Made by a program: the position numbers and the translations under genes. A DNA stretch of 64,000 nucleotides from Candidatus Defluviibacillus avedoerensis (GTDB lineage: Bacteria > Pseudomonadota > Gammaproteobacteria > Burkholderiales > Burkholderiaceae_C). The notes under the pieces were generated by a model. The model was not told the DNA's origin. It worked only from the letters and a program-made list of their open reading frames with translations, and did not search any database. Positions 63,426 to 64,000 of this stretch are shown in pieces. Where the stretch lies: the NCBI GenBank assembly GCA_016703665.1, contig JADJBS010000002.1:451964-515963 (forward strand). The letters run 5' to 3'. How positions within the stretch are numbered: position 1 is the first letter of the stretch; each line of letters opens with the position of its first letter.

Positions 63426-63755
63426 ATGAGCATCACACCCCAGACCCTATCTTCGATTCAAAAAGCTGGCGAAGCCATAGAAGCGGCACGCCAAGCATTG
63501 GCCCATGCCGTGACAGAACACGCTCAGCGTGTGATGGGTGCGATCAAGCACAACCCCACCCATCCGGACAATGAGAAATCTCTGGAAGATTGGAAGGCGC
63601 TGACGCAATTGGCCCGTGAAGTGGAAACTGCTGAACAGAAGTTCAGAACGATTTATTTCACTGCAGAGCAGATGGTCTGCAAGAGGTTCAAATCCCTCCG
63701 GCCCTCGCACATCAGTCTGCAAATCTTAAAGAATCTGCATGGACTACGTCCGTGA
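63426..63755 (+). CDS. Hypothetical protein
   Basis: 109 aa (MSITPQTLSSIQKAGEAIEAA...). It is almost entirely helical and mildly charged, with a Cys-Lys rich turn (MVCKRFKSL) near the end. GTGA overlap links it to the next gene, so the pair is probably an operon. No family was recognised. It restarts normal GC after the decayed strip. Confidence 0.55.
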   Translation: MSITPQTLSSIQKAGEAIEAARQALAHAVTEHAQRVMGAIKHNPTHPDNEKSLEDWKALTQLAREVETAEQKFRTIYFTAEQMVCKRFKSLRPSHISLQILKNLHGLRP

Positions 63756-64000
63756 TTCAGGACGTCATCGCAAAGCCGGTGACCAAGAGGGCAAAGCAGT
63801 CCAAGAAGGCGACAGTCACCGCGTCTTCAGCTTCACCCGCTATTAAGTTGAGCAAGAACGACAAAAAGGTGCTGGATCACCTTAAGACATTGCTGTCAGA
63901 CAGCAGTTGGACCCGTGTGACGCTACAAAACATTGCCCTGGGTGCGGGGGTTCCGAACGGATCCTCCGCTGCGTCCATGACCAGGCTGTTTAAGGCCAAA
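63752..64000 (+). CDS. Hypothetical protein (partial, runs off the window)
   Basis: Starts at GTG 63752, overlapping the previous stop by 4 bases. The first ~40 residues are Lys/Ala/Ser-rich and probably disordered. They are followed by KNDKKVLDHLKTLLSDS and VTLQNIALGAGVPNGSSAA, which could be a winged-helix or regulatory domain. The end lies outside the window. Confidence 0.5.
   Translation, partial: MIQDVIAKPVTKRAKQSKKATVTASSASPAIKLSKNDKKVLDHLKTLLSDSSWTRVTLQNIALGAGVPNGSSAASMTRLFKAK

Noticed and set aside
1..64000. CRISPR array, rRNA operon or complete prophage
   Set aside because: No regularly spaced repeats, no rRNA sequence and no block of phage structural genes were found.

Overview
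The window looks like a chromosomal segment of a Burkholderiales bacterium, most plausibly Comamonadaceae. This rests on overall high GC, orphan Bug/TctC solute-binding proteins, a Burkholderiales-type trimeric porin, zapA followed by 6S RNA, a fused 1187-aa indolepyruvate ferredoxin oxidoreductase, and REP-like GC-rich repeats familiar from that family. The species is not identified.

Layout. (1) 1-23.3 kb is a catabolic region: a ThDP enzyme (cut by the window edge), an FAD dehydrogenase, a class II aldolase/adducin protein, two long paralogous sulfatases (one frameshifted), two GMC oxidoreductases, a two-subunit ThDP decarboxylase, the oxidoreductase, an enolase-superfamily enzyme, an aldehyde dehydrogenase (frameshifted), an SDR, two Bug receptors (one deleted internally) and two Crp/Fnr regulators. 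A plausible reading is desulfation of an alkyl/aryl sulfate ester, then alcohol and aldehyde oxidation; the substrate is unknown. A CRP-spaced palindrome, TGTCM-N6-NGAC, lies upstream of five of these genes or transcription units, four of them with a -10-like hexamer about 32 bp from the site centre. (2) 23.3-25.1 kb holds a porin flanked by remnants of a second tannase-family gene and another tctC. (3) 25.1-38.2 kb is a minus-strand operon: enoyl-CoA hydratase, feruloyl-CoA synthetase-like ligase, a Liv-type ABC transporter with a fused permease-ATPase, thiolase, SDR, hotdog thioesterase and tannase/feruloyl esterase lipoprotein. A divergent amidohydrolase stands opposite. The set fits uptake and CoA-dependent beta-oxidative side-chain shortening of hydroxycinnamates. 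(4) 38.2-43.0 kb carries a PAS-GGDEF protein, a ParA-like ATPase and a decayed type I restriction-modification locus. (5) 43.0-44.7 kb carries a TSUP permease, 6S RNA, zapA and a coiled-coil protein. (6) 44.7-56.9 kb is a cobalamin uptake and salvage operon headed by a B12 riboswitch: btuB, a BtuF-like protein, cobU, btuF, btuC, btuD, cobO, a 54-aa ORF, cobD, cobQ, cobT, cobS, cobC. (7) 56.8-60.3 kb carries nth, a LuxR-type regulator, a chemoreceptor with a CXXCH haem motif, and tRNA-Lys(CTT). (8) 60.4-63.4 kb is an AT-richer strip after the tRNA, full of gene fragments (IS3 orfA, YhaN-like ATPase, TIR-like protein, a membrane protein with an in-frame stop). Two overlapping unknown genes end the window.

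At least six otherwise intact genes carry short frame breaks, several in G/C homopolymers (16.15, 22.41, 38.10, 38.36, 40.85 and 54.68 kb). Sequencing error must be excluded before any of them is called a pseudogene. The internal deletion at 14.6 kb and the remnants near 23.4, 24.9, 41.6-43.0 and 61.8-63.3 kb look like real decay.
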